Shown here: positions 1 to 6,331 of the stretch, piece by piece
Layout: each line of letters starts with the position of its first letter
Numbering within the stretch: position 1 is the first letter of the stretch
Assembly (NCBI GenBank): GCA_902463875.1
Contig: CABQHR010000027.1
Coordinates: 1 to 13,914, forward strand
Reading direction: 5' to 3'
DNA length: 13,914 nt
Source: an uncultured Collinsella sp.
GTDB taxonomy: Bacteria > Actinomycetota > Coriobacteriia > Coriobacteriales > Coriobacteriaceae
Notes under the pieces: generated by a model
What the model saw: only the letters and a program-made list of their open reading frames with translations
Told to the model about the DNA's origin: nothing
Database searches by the model: none
Position numbers and translations under genes: made by a program

Positions 1-889
1 AGGTCATGATGCGGCCGGCGGTGTTGTCCTCATACCCCAGCAGGTTACGAATCGCTTTCTCTTCCTTGACGCCCATCAGGCGCAGGAGCTTCTCGGCCTT
101 CTCGTAATCGAGCTCGTCGATCAGATCGGCGGCGTCGTCCGGGTCCATCATGGCCAGCATCGACGATGCGTCCGTGTCGGACAGGCCCTCGAGCATCTCG
201 GTCATAAGCTCGTCGTCATCAAACTCCGAGATGGCCTCGGCGGCCTGGGCAGTATCGAGCTGCGCAAACACCTGCGCACGTAGGCGCGGGTCGAGCTGCT
301 CGATAATGTCGGCGATGTCGGCAGGGTGCAACTCGCCGAGCGTCTTGTGCGACACCGAGAGTTGAATGTTCTTGGTCGAGCGGTCGAGCAGGTCCATGTA
401 GGACCAGGCGATAATGTCCTCGCTGAGCGGCTTGCCCAGGTGCTTCATAAAGCCCTCGACGACGTGCTCGAGCGCGGGGCTGATTGCACGCAGCAGACCG
501 CGGGCGCCGACCTCGGCACCCAGCAGGCGCAGCTGATTTTCGCCCGACATGGAAAACTTGATGTCGTTGACGCGCACGACCTTCATGCCCTGCGTGTCGA
601 CGATCTGCTTGTTGAGCACGTCGCGCGCAAGCAAGAGCTCGGTCGGCTGCAGGTACGAAAAGCGGATTTCGGTGGCCGACGTTTTAAGGTAGACGCCCGT
701 CTCGTCGATACGGTCGACCCATTTGCGCCAGCTGATCATGAACGGCGTCTTGCCGGGACCGCGGAACGCGAGCGACGTCACGTGCGGAAAAACTTCGCCG
801 GTTGCAATGCCAAAATCGTTGACCACGCCGAGCTTTTCGCCGTCGACGTCCAAGACTGGCAATTTGAGCATCTCACTCAGATAATTCAA
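1..889 (-). CDS. PRC-barrel / MgtE N-terminal domain protein (3' end cut by window edge)
   Basis: Read on the minus strand this gives 296 uninterrupted codons running off the left edge. Residues about 1-165 contain PRC-barrel-type beta sheet, beginning NYLSEMLKLPVLDVDGEKLG. Residues about 190-290 form the MgtE N-terminal superhelix (ELHPADIADIIEQLDP, then DPDDAADLIDELDYEKAEKLL). The last visible residues, GYEDNTAGRIMT, are the usual junction into CBS domains. In the family, MgtE-N plus CBS forms the cytosolic Mg2+-sensing part of MgtE channels; whether a membrane domain follows cannot be seen. The start chosen is TTG at 889, with GGGGAG 5 nt upstream; in-frame TAA and TGA lie just before it. 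ATG at 871 would cut the conserved first strand. A stronger GGAGG at 910-914 faces a 10-codon ORF in another frame. The gene lies behind a long structured leader. PRC/MgtE-N assignment is strong; a role in Mg2+ sensing is inference. Confidence 0.85.
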   Translation of the reverse strand, partial: MNYLSEMLKLPVLDVDGEKLGVVNDFGIATGEVFPHVTSLAFRGPGKTPFMISWRKWVDRIDETGVYLKTSATEIRFSYLQPTELLLARDVLNKQIVDTQGMKVVRVNDIKFSMSGENQLRLLGAEVGARGLLRAISPALEHVVEGFMKHLGKPLSEDIIAWSYMDLLDRSTKNIQLSVSHKTLGELHPADIADIIEQLDPRLRAQVFAQLDTAQAAEAISEFDDDELMTEMLEGLSDTDASSMLAMMDPDDAADLIDELDYEKAEKLLRLMGVKEEKAIRNLLGYEDNTAGRIMT

Positions 890-905
890 TGGTGCTCCCC
901 ATCAT
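873..905 (-). other. Ten-codon upstream ORF overlapping the MgtE-N gene start
   Basis: A strong GGAGGA lies just before ATGATG (905-900), which opens MMGSTIELSE followed by TGA at 875-873. This ORF overlaps the TTG start of the PRC/MgtE-N gene (889) in another frame and ends one base before that gene's internal ATG (871). It could be a leader peptide coupling translation. It could also mean that the real N-terminus begins at this ATG and that a one-base difference separates the frames. The sequence alone cannot decide. Confidence 0.3.
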
Positions 906-1103
906 TATTCCTCCGGACGCGGCCGCGCGTGCGGCGTCCGGGGGCTTCTGGATATGTATACGCATGCGCGGGCGGCACGCCGCTCGACGCTTACACCCCG
1001 TGCATGCGCAAAAAGCACCTGCATGGGGTCATCGACTGTATGGTCGAGGTTTGGATTTCACCTGTAACCTTTCTCTTGACCCTCATTAACCGCAGTAACT
1101 ATA
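906..1103 (-). promoter_or_regulatory. Candidate promoter and structured ~200-nt leader of the PRC/MgtE-N gene
   Basis: This 328-nt gap between genes has no supported CDS. On the minus strand an extended -10 (TGC-TATAGT, -10 at 1098-1103) has only a poor -35, and would give a leader of about 200 nt. The leader folds well on inspection: TCGAC/GTCGA at 1032-1047; a 14-bp imperfect stem 996-1009 with 1015-1028 around a 5-nt loop; and a very GC-rich hairpin 913-941 (arms 913-919 with 935-941, and 923-926 with 931-934) whose base contains the first two bases of the GGAGG at 910-914. A Mg2+ riboswitch would fit the gene, but I could not match the M-box consensus. Regulatory RNA function is inference from structure and position. 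Confidence 0.35.
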
Positions 1104-1180
1104 GCATCAGCATCGCGCTGCGGCACCGATTTTATGCGCTGCACATTGCAGGCATACCAAACGCTGACGTATCCGTGACA

Positions 1181-1220
1181 TAGTCGTTGGGGACGTTCTT
1201 AAACGACTACCCAATGACTA
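1181..1220. repeat. REP-like palindromic repeat, copy A
   Basis: An 8-bp perfect stem (TAGTCGTT at 1181-1188, AACGACTA at 1202-1209) encloses the 13-nt loop GGGGACGTTCTTA. The next 11 bases (CCCAATGACTA, 1210-1220) are a near-complementary second copy of the left arm. Positions 1187-1209 match 9807-9829 exactly in inverse orientation (23 of 23). The last three bases (CTA) are the TAG stop of the deacetylase-like gene. Stem length, loop length and the GGGGAC...TTA loop are shared with copy B, so this is a dispersed family, probably of REP type. Confidence 0.8.
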
Positions 1221-2624
1221 CTCTGTGGTGTCATCGTCCTCGGCAAGTTGGGGGAACACGGCGTCCTTGGGCATGGTGACCTTCGTCAGCGAGGTGAGCT
1301 TTTTGCTCAGCGACGTGTCCGTCTTGACCAGGTCGCTGAGCGTCACGATCTTGTAGCCGTCGGCGACAAGGCCGTCGATAATCTGCGGCAGCGCCTCGAG
1401 CGTCTGCTCGGCGCATTCGTCTCTATCGGTGAGCAGCACGATATTGCCCGGCGTCACCGAATCGAGCACCGTTGAGACCTGCTCGTCGGCACCGTTGAGC
1501 AGCCAGTCGCCCGAGTCAATATTCCACGAGACCACGGCGGAGACCAGGTCCATCGCATCAATCCAGTTTTGCTCGTCAAAGGCAGCGTAGGGAGCACGCA
1601 GCAGCATCGTCTTCACGCCGGTCGCCGACTTAATCGCATCGGTGCCTTTCGTGATCTGTTCGCGTACCGTCTCACGGTCCTGACCCTTGAGCGAATCGTC
1701 GCTGTAGCTGTTGGATCCGATTTCGCACCCGGCATCGACAATCGCCTTGGCCGTGGCGGACGAGGCCTCGACCGCATCGCCCGACAGGAAGAACGTCGCG
1801 GTGACGCCCTTTTCCTTGAGTACCTGCAAAATCTGCTTGGTCGCACCGCTCGGACCCTCGTCAAACGTCAGCGCCACGTACTTTTCGTTGCCCTTGGGCG
1901 CCACGCTGGCGCACGCAACGACGCAATCGGTGGCGGGCACAACCTCGCCGCGGTCCTGCGTCTTGCCCGACTGCTCACCAACCCACACCTCGGAGCGGCC
2001 CTGGACACCCCATGTCTGCACATACTCGATAGCGCCCGTGCCCTCGACCTTGAGCTTGGGCTCGATAACCGTAGCCTGAACCTCGTGCTTCTCGTAGGTG
2101 TTACGGCCATCCTTGACCGTCACCTTCTCGCCGCCCTCAAGTTCGCGGCTATCCCATTTGCCCTGTTTTATGCGCTTGCCGTCCACCTTAACCGACAGCT
2201 TTTCGCCGCCATGGCGCTTGAGCACGCTGTCATCGACGGCCAGCAGGTCGCCTGCGTCGTAGGTATCGGTCAACTCCTGGTCGTCGATGAGATTCTGCAG
2301 CGTAGAGCCCACGCGCACCGCGGTCTTTTGCCCGTTGAGTTCCACGTCCACGCTGCGGTTGACGTAGCCCACGACGGCAGCGATAAACAGCACGAGCGCA
2401 CAGCCCACGGCAATGAGCGCATAGGGCAGACGGGACGGTCGGCGCGGCGAGCGCCCGTTGCCGATGCGCGCGCTGCGGTCGCTAAACCCGCGGCTATGGT
2501 TGAGGTACATCGCGCCGGGCTTACGGCGGCGACGGCGCTGACCGCTGGGCAGCTGCCCCAGGTCGCGGCGCGCCGTCGGACGCGCACCCGAACGCCCGTT
2601 TAAGTTGGATCCGTTTTGGCGCAT
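1218..2624 (-). CDS. Membrane-anchored polysaccharide deacetylase (NodB-fold) family protein, probably catalytically inactive
   Basis: 468 residues. A basic cytosolic tail (1-65; RRRRRK near 30) precedes one membrane helix (about 66-88). A small extracytoplasmic domain follows (about 93-190, repeated VxLNGxxTAVRVG-like strands, resembling DUF348/G5-type domains). A NodB-like domain spans about 245-435. NodB landmarks are recognisable but altered: TFDDGP is TFDEGP (253-258); the H-S/T-x-x-H metal motif reads SNSYSDD (304-310), with Asn and Asp replacing both His; RAPY (343-346) and the SWNIDSGDW strand (366-374) remain; the late LLHD motif is LLTD (397-400). All the usual metal-binding His and the catalytic His are therefore absent, so a binding or structural role in the wall is more likely than deacetylation. 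ATG at 2624 has GGGGGAGG upstream. The TAG stop lies inside repeat copy A. Confidence 0.85.
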   Translation of the reverse strand: MRQNGSNLNGRSGARPTARRDLGQLPSGQRRRRRKPGAMYLNHSRGFSDRSARIGNGRSPRRPSRLPYALIAVGCALVLFIAAVVGYVNRSVDVELNGQKTAVRVGSTLQNLIDDQELTDTYDAGDLLAVDDSVLKRHGGEKLSVKVDGKRIKQGKWDSRELEGGEKVTVKDGRNTYEKHEVQATVIEPKLKVEGTGAIEYVQTWGVQGRSEVWVGEQSGKTQDRGEVVPATDCVVACASVAPKGNEKYVALTFDEGPSGATKQILQVLKEKGVTATFFLSGDAVEASSATAKAIVDAGCEIGSNSYSDDSLKGQDRETVREQITKGTDAIKSATGVKTMLLRAPYAAFDEQNWIDAMDLVSAVVSWNIDSGDWLLNGADEQVSTVLDSVTPGNIVLLTDRDECAEQTLEALPQIIDGLVADGYKIVTLSDLVKTDTSLSKKLTSLTKVTMPKDAVFPQLAEDDDTTE

Positions 2625-2645
2625 GTGCCCTCCCCCATAAACACA

Positions 2646-2675
2646 GCAAGCCGGAGCAACAGGTCTCCGGCTTGC
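2646..2675 (-). terminator. Intergenic hairpin, probable terminator of the PRC-barrel gene
   Basis: A perfect 11-bp stem (GCAAGCCGGAG 2646-2656, CTCCGGCTTGC 2665-2675) with an 8-nt loop sits between the PRC-barrel gene and the start of the deacetylase-like gene. On the minus strand the stem is followed by TGTGTTTAT, a weak T tract. It may attenuate read-through into the deacetylase-like gene rather than end transcription fully. Confidence 0.55.
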
Positions 2676-2696
2676 CTCCCATCATTTGGTACGTCG

Positions 2697-3452
2697 CTAT
2701 TTTGTAGCTTTTGACGAGCCTCCGCTCGCCTTTTGGTATTCGTCCTTAAAGGCCTTGAACATACCGCGCGTCTTGCCGAGCTGCTTGCCCAGTGCGCGAC
2801 TGCCTTTGTCCACGGCGACCGATCCCTTGTCGTCGAGCACCTTGGCGCCCTTTTTGACCTTGTCGCCCACCACGACGCTGGCCTCGGCGGCCTTGGCGGC
2901 CGCACCGCCCGAATACCCAAGCGACTTGACCTCGTCCGAGACGACCATCGCGCCGTTCTCGTAGCCGCGTAGCATCGTCGGCGGCACCTGCGTATCACCA
3001 ACCAAAACACTCGAAGCAGCACCGGCGGTCACATAGAATGCCTGCACGATGCCCGAGCGCGGCTTGAACTCAACGTCCGAGCAATAGCCCACGACGTCGC
3101 CCGATTCCGTGCGCACGTCCATACCGACCCAGATGATGCAATCGTCCAGGTTGATGTCGAGGCGCTTGGCGGCGGCGGCATCGTACGTGTCCTTGACGTC
3201 ATCGACCGCAATGGCGCCCTCGTAGACACCAATGGCGTCGAGCGCCACGAATCGGTCGGGACGCTCGATCATGCCCGCGATATCGGACTGGCGGACCATA
3301 AAGCCGACCACGCGCGTACCGCCCGGGGTAAAGACCGGAAAGTGAATCTTTCCGAGCTTTTTAGGGCTGCGCGGCGTGCCGTCCTTTTTGGTGCGCTTGT
3401 CCTCGGTAGGCTTGCGATAAATCTTGGCGCCGACAAAATCCCCGGCGCGCAT
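2697..3452 (-). CDS. PRC-barrel domain protein
   Basis: 251 residues, no signal peptide and no membrane segment. Two PRC-barrel-like units are visible: about 35-85 (KIHFPVFTPGGTRVVGFMV, then FVALDAIGVYEGAIAV) and about 100-172 (IIWVGMDVRTESGDVVGYCS, then GIVQAFYVTAG). The C-terminal 70 residues are Ala/Gly/Lys rich and end in a basic helix (LGKQLGKTRGMFKAFKDEYQ) that could bind nucleic acid or membrane. PRC-barrels are small beta domains found in RimM, in photosynthetic reaction centres and in many uncharacterised actinobacterial proteins. The start ATG (3452) shares a base with the TAA stop of the YtxH gene upstream (TAATG), so translation of the pair is probably coupled. Domain assignment is good; function unknown. 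Confidence 0.85.
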   Translation of the reverse strand: MRAGDFVGAKIYRKPTEDKRTKKDGTPRSPKKLGKIHFPVFTPGGTRVVGFMVRQSDIAGMIERPDRFVALDAIGVYEGAIAVDDVKDTYDAAAAKRLDINLDDCIIWVGMDVRTESGDVVGYCSDVEFKPRSGIVQAFYVTAGAASSVLVGDTQVPPTMLRGYENGAMVVSDEVKSLGYSGGAAAKAAEASVVVGDKVKKGAKVLDDKGSVAVDKGSRALGKQLGKTRGMFKAFKDEYQKASGGSSKATK

Positions 3453-3841
3453 TATGCCTCGGTCGAGGGCTCCGCAGCCCCGGCATCAGCCTCGACGGCG
3501 TTCTCGACCACGACGTCGGCGGCAGGCGTCACGTTGCCGCCCGAAATGGCGTCGTTGAGCTGCTCGCGCAGCTGGTCCATGCGCTCGCGGGCCAGGTCGA
3601 CCTTGGCGCGTAGGTCGTCAGTCTTGGCGTCGACCATCGGGCCAAAGTCATTCACCGCGGCACGGGCCTCCTCGGCGCTGTGCTCGTAGGTGTCGCGCAT
3701 ATTGTCCCAGGCGTCGTTGGCGATATCGGCAGCCATGGCGCGGGTCTCGGCGCCCGAGCGCGGGGCCAGAGCAACGCCGATAATAGCGCCGGCAGCGGCA
3801 CCAAAAAGTGCGCCGGAGACAAAGCTGAAAGTCTTACCCAT
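3452..3841 (-). CDS. YtxH domain protein
   Basis: 129 residues from ATG 3841 (MGKTFSFVSGALFGAAAGAI). A single Gly/Ala-rich hydrophobic segment (about 5-26) runs into APRSGAETR, the hallmark of the YtxH family. A long helical, probably coiled-coil stretch follows (about 40-100, WDNMRDTYEHSAEEAR... and LRAKVDLARERMDQLREQL), then an acidic Ala/Glu tail. YtxH proteins are small membrane-associated proteins, some linked to general stress in Firmicutes. The frame is open 24 codons further upstream, but the conserved start, the AGGAGAGG upstream and the -10 at 3893-3898 support 3841; ATG 3847 (MIMGK) is a close alternative. The stop overlaps the PRC-barrel start, so the two form an operon. Confidence 0.85.
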   Translation of the reverse strand: MGKTFSFVSGALFGAAAGAIIGVALAPRSGAETRAMAADIANDAWDNMRDTYEHSAEEARAAVNDFGPMVDAKTDDLRAKVDLARERMDQLREQLNDAISGGNVTPAADVVVENAVEADAGAAEPSTEA

Positions 3842-3892
3842 GATCATTCCTCTCCTGCGGGCACGTCGGTGCCCACCGTTTGAATGCTGTCC

Positions 3893-3898
3893 ATTATA
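3893..3898 (-). promoter_or_regulatory. Promoter -10 of the YtxH/PRC-barrel operon
   Basis: A perfect TATAAT lies on the minus strand about 50 nt before the YtxH start; the -35 about 17 nt upstream is poor (GCGGCA-like). The implied leader contains a perfect 6-bp hairpin (GGGCAC 3859-3864, GTGCCC 3869-3874) a few bases before the ribosome binding site. Confidence 0.5.
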
Positions 3899-3907
3899 CC
3901 CGCAGCG

Positions 3908-3960
3908 CATCACTTGCCGCTCCGCTCATCTGCGTACGGCAAAGACGCAGGTACGTGATG
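3908..3960 (-). terminator. Structured intergenic stretch after the cyanophycin-synthetase-N-like gene, possible terminator
   Basis: Nested complementary blocks are visible: CATCAC 3908-3913 with GTGATG 3955-3960; TTGCCG 3914-3919 with CGGCAA 3937-3942; and, as an alternative, CTGCGT 3930-3935 with ACGCAG 3945-3950. There is no good T tract, so termination is uncertain. It lies between the gene at 3978-4823 and the YtxH promoter. Confidence 0.25.
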
Positions 3961-3977
3961 GTGATAAACGCGTAGGC

Positions 3978-4823
3978 CTACTCCTGAGGCATAGCCGGCA
4001 TGGTCACCGTGGCACCCGGGTCCTCGCCGGCGCCGTCCACGAGCGGCAAGCCGCCCTCATGCGCAGGTCCTGCCGGAACCGTCGCCGCACCGCCAAAGAC
4101 GGCAGCGGAGGCCTCGTGGTTCTCGGCAACCGCGCCCTCGGTATCAATCGCCACCTGGGGCTCGTCGTCAAAGTTGGGGACGCCCTGGGGCTCGGCGGCA
4201 ACGGGCTCGGCGGTCGCATCGGCAACGGGCTCGGCGTCGACCGGCACATCGCCCTCGTCAGCGCCCTCGTCAGCGCCCCCGTCCTCGGCAGCATCTTCGC
4301 CGTTCGCAGCAGCGACGGCCTCGTGAGGATCCTTGCCCTCGGCCTCGGCGCGCATGCCCAGCACCAGGTTGCGCAGGCCCGCGACCGTGCCCTCCACGTC
4401 GGGGGCAGGCTGGTCGGCGTGCAGGTACGCCCAGTCCATCATAAAGGTGGCCGACGACAGCGCACCGATGGCCAGAGCGTCGTCGGGGCACGAAAGCTCG
4501 ACCTCAAAGACACGCTCGTCATGCTCGCTTACGCGCGTGCGGCCGCACGAGATGCTACCGGCAAGACCGGTCTCGTTCATGAGCTCGACCGTCACGTGCT
4601 CCAGCAGGTGGCAGAGCTCGGTCTGACCCATGCAGTCCTGGAACTCGCGACCGGAATCGCCTAGGCACAGGTGCTTGGCAATCGCCGGCACCAGGTAGTA
4701 CACGCGCGCCGTGGCCTCGATGTCCTCCGAGGTCATGAGCGGCATGCCGGGGTTCACCAGCACATGCGCGCAGATCTTGTCCTCACTGACGGTGACCTTA
4801 AGGATGTTGAACAGGCCTGCCAT
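3978..4823 (-). CDS. Stand-alone cyanophycin-synthetase N-terminal-like domain with acidic tail
   Basis: 281 residues. The first about 135 resemble the N-terminal domain of cyanophycin synthetase CphA: a helix with CHLLEHVTVELMNETGL (71-87), then SISCGRTRVSE (90-100) and a strand FEVELSCPDDALAIGALSSA, matching the CphA pattern of LEHVALELQ followed by a GxTR strand. The ATP-grasp and Mur-ligase-like domains that make cyanophycin are absent. Residues 160-281 are a low-complexity Ala/Glu/Asp/Pro tail. No signal peptide or membrane helix is seen. The start ATG 4823 has GGGGAG upstream and lies 24 nt after the CNNM-type gene, so both are probably one transcript. I recognise the domain from its motif only; it could be an adaptor or peptide-binding domain. 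Function unknown. Confidence 0.7.
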   Translation of the reverse strand: MAGLFNILKVTVSEDKICAHVLVNPGMPLMTSEDIEATARVYYLVPAIAKHLCLGDSGREFQDCMGQTELCHLLEHVTVELMNETGLAGSISCGRTRVSEHDERVFEVELSCPDDALAIGALSSATFMMDWAYLHADQPAPDVEGTVAGLRNLVLGMRAEAEGKDPHEAVAAANGEDAAEDGGADEGADEGDVPVDAEPVADATAEPVAAEPQGVPNFDDEPQVAIDTEGAVAENHEASAAVFGGAATVPAGPAHEGGLPLVDGAGEDPGATVTMPAMPQE

Positions 4824-4847
4824 AACTCTCCCCTACTCTTCCTTGCC

Positions 4848-6221
4848 CTACTCGTCGCCGTCGTGCGGATTCGCGGAACCCGCACCCGACGTCGTCGGCT
4901 CGTCCGCCGTGGACTCGGAATCCTTCTTATCGGTTTCGGCCGGAGCGATCACGCGAATGAGCGAGATGCGCTGGCCACGCATCGACTGCACTTTAAACTT
5001 GTACCCCGCGACCTCAAACACCTCTCCGATGTCGGGCACCGAGTCGCAAAGCTCCAAAATCCAGCCGGCGATGGTCTCATAATCATCGCTTTCCTCGAGC
5101 GGCCATCCAAGCTCAATCGCATCATCGCACGAAAAACGCCCATCGACGAGCCACTCGCGGCGCGAGAGGCGCGTGAGGTACTTGTTATCGGGGTCGAACT
5201 CGTCCTCGATCTCACCGACGATCTCCTCGACGATGTCCTCGATGGTGATGATGCCGGCCGTGCCGCCGTACTCGTCCACGACCACCACGATCTGGTCGTG
5301 CGAGGTCTGCATCTCGGAAAGCAGCGGCAGGATGTCCTTGGTATCGGGCACAAAGGTGGCGTCGCGCAAAAAGTCGGCGATGGGCTGGTCGCCCTTGCCG
5401 TCGAGCGCGGGCTGGATCAGGTCCTTGATGTGCGCGATGCCCGCCACGTTGTCGGGATCCTCGTGGTAGACGGGGATACGGCTGAAGCCGGTCTGGCGCA
5501 TGGTGGACAGCACGTCGGCGACCGTCTCGTCGTCCTCGCACATGGTGGTGTCCACGCGCGGCACCATGACCTCGCGGGCAACGGTGTCGCCCAGGTCGAA
5601 GATCTCGTGGATCATACGCTTTTCCTCGTCGAGCAGGTCGTCCTGCTCCGAGACCATGTACTTGATCTCTTCCTCCGAGACGTTCTGACGGTCGTCGGCA
5701 CTCTTGATGCGCAGAATGCGGGCCAGGCCATCGGAGCAAGCGCCAGTCAGCCACACGAGCGGGCGAGCAATCTTCTGGAACACGGAAAGCAGTCCCACGA
5801 CCTGCTTGGACACGCCCTCGGCATTGGCCAGGCCGATGCGCTTGGGGACGAGCTCGCCGATCACGATGGACACGAAGGCGACCGCGACGGTGATGATGAC
5901 CGGCGCCAGGCCGCGCGCGATGGCGGAGAGCGGCGCGATGCCAAAGCTCATGAGCCACGTGGCAAGCGGGTCGGACAGGCTCGTCGAGGCGACGGCAGAC
6001 GAGGCGAAGCCCACGAGCGTGATGGCGACCTGGATGGTAGCCAGCAGCTGGTCGGAGTCGGCGGCCAGCTTGATGGCGCGCTCGGCGCGCTTGTCGCCCT
6101 CCTCGGCCTCGTGCTCCAGCACGGCGCGCTTGGCCGTGGTGAGGGCCATCTCGGACATAGAGAAGTAGCCGTTGATGAGGGTCAAAACGAGGGTGGTGAT
6201 AAGGGAGATGGTTATGTCCAT
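4848..6221 (-). CDS. CNNM/CorC (hemolysin C) family membrane protein with CBS domains
   Basis: 457 residues. A DUF21/CNNM membrane domain (1 to about 150) shows NGYFSMSEMALTTAKR at 17-32 and GELVPKRIGL at 122-131. A CBS pair follows (about 205-340: AREVMVPRVD, RIPVYHED, VVVVDEYGGTAGIITIEDI), then a CorC_HlyC domain (about 350-427). Some homologues export or exchange Mg2+ across the inner membrane, with CBS domains sensing Mg-ATP. The architecture is complete and of usual length. ATG 6221 has no close ribosome binding site; GGAGG lies about 15 nt upstream, and no better in-frame start is visible. The cyanophycin-synthetase-N-like gene follows 24 nt downstream. Family certain; transport of Mg2+ is inferred from homologues. 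Confidence 0.92.
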   Translation of the reverse strand: MDITISLITTLVLTLINGYFSMSEMALTTAKRAVLEHEAEEGDKRAERAIKLAADSDQLLATIQVAITLVGFASSAVASTSLSDPLATWLMSFGIAPLSAIARGLAPVIITVAVAFVSIVIGELVPKRIGLANAEGVSKQVVGLLSVFQKIARPLVWLTGACSDGLARILRIKSADDRQNVSEEEIKYMVSEQDDLLDEEKRMIHEIFDLGDTVAREVMVPRVDTTMCEDDETVADVLSTMRQTGFSRIPVYHEDPDNVAGIAHIKDLIQPALDGKGDQPIADFLRDATFVPDTKDILPLLSEMQTSHDQIVVVVDEYGGTAGIITIEDIVEEIVGEIEDEFDPDNKYLTRLSRREWLVDGRFSCDDAIELGWPLEESDDYETIAGWILELCDSVPDIGEVFEVAGYKFKVQSMRGQRISLIRVIAPAETDKKDSESTADEPTTSGAGSANPHDGDE

Positions 6222-6331
6222 CGGGAGTTTCTCGAACCTCCAAGATTCGGGACGTCAGGTTAAAACGTTGATGGCGGATACGGCAATGGCGCCGGCGCCC
6301 AAACGAGGACGCGGGCGCGCAGGCGTGGTCG
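6222..6331. other. Intergenic stretch between the PAQR and CNNM-type genes
   Basis: 110 nt. It contains a GGCGCC-rich palindromic patch near 6288-6300. I see no convincing promoter or terminator, so the CNNM-type gene may be co-transcribed from the PAQR gene or use a promoter I cannot recognise. Confidence 0.4.

Noticed and set aside
906..1091. M-box Mg2+ riboswitch upstream of the MgtE-N gene
   Set aside because: Expected from context, but I could not align the conserved M-box core segments to the leader; only generic hairpins are seen.
326..1183. 285-codon plus-strand frame covering the MgtE-N gene and the following gap
   Set aside because: Most of it is the complement of the PRC/MgtE-N coding region, and the rest crosses hairpin-rich intergenic DNA with low coding character.
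1218..2624. Annotation as an active peptidoglycan or chitin deacetylase
   Set aside because: The fold matches, but the His metal ligands and the late catalytic His are replaced, so only family membership is claimed.
3978..4823. Cyanophycin synthetase (cphA)
   Set aside because: Only the N-terminal domain is resembled; the ATP-grasp and ligase domains are missing and the gene is not interrupted, so it is not a truncated synthetase by any visible lesion.
4671..6263. Long plus-strand open frame (530 codons) opposite the CNNM-type and CphA-N-like genes
   Set aside because: It is antisense to clear domain-bearing genes, is rich in Arg/His/Gly/Asp in the way expected from GC-rich third positions, and shows no recognisable domain or ribosome binding site.
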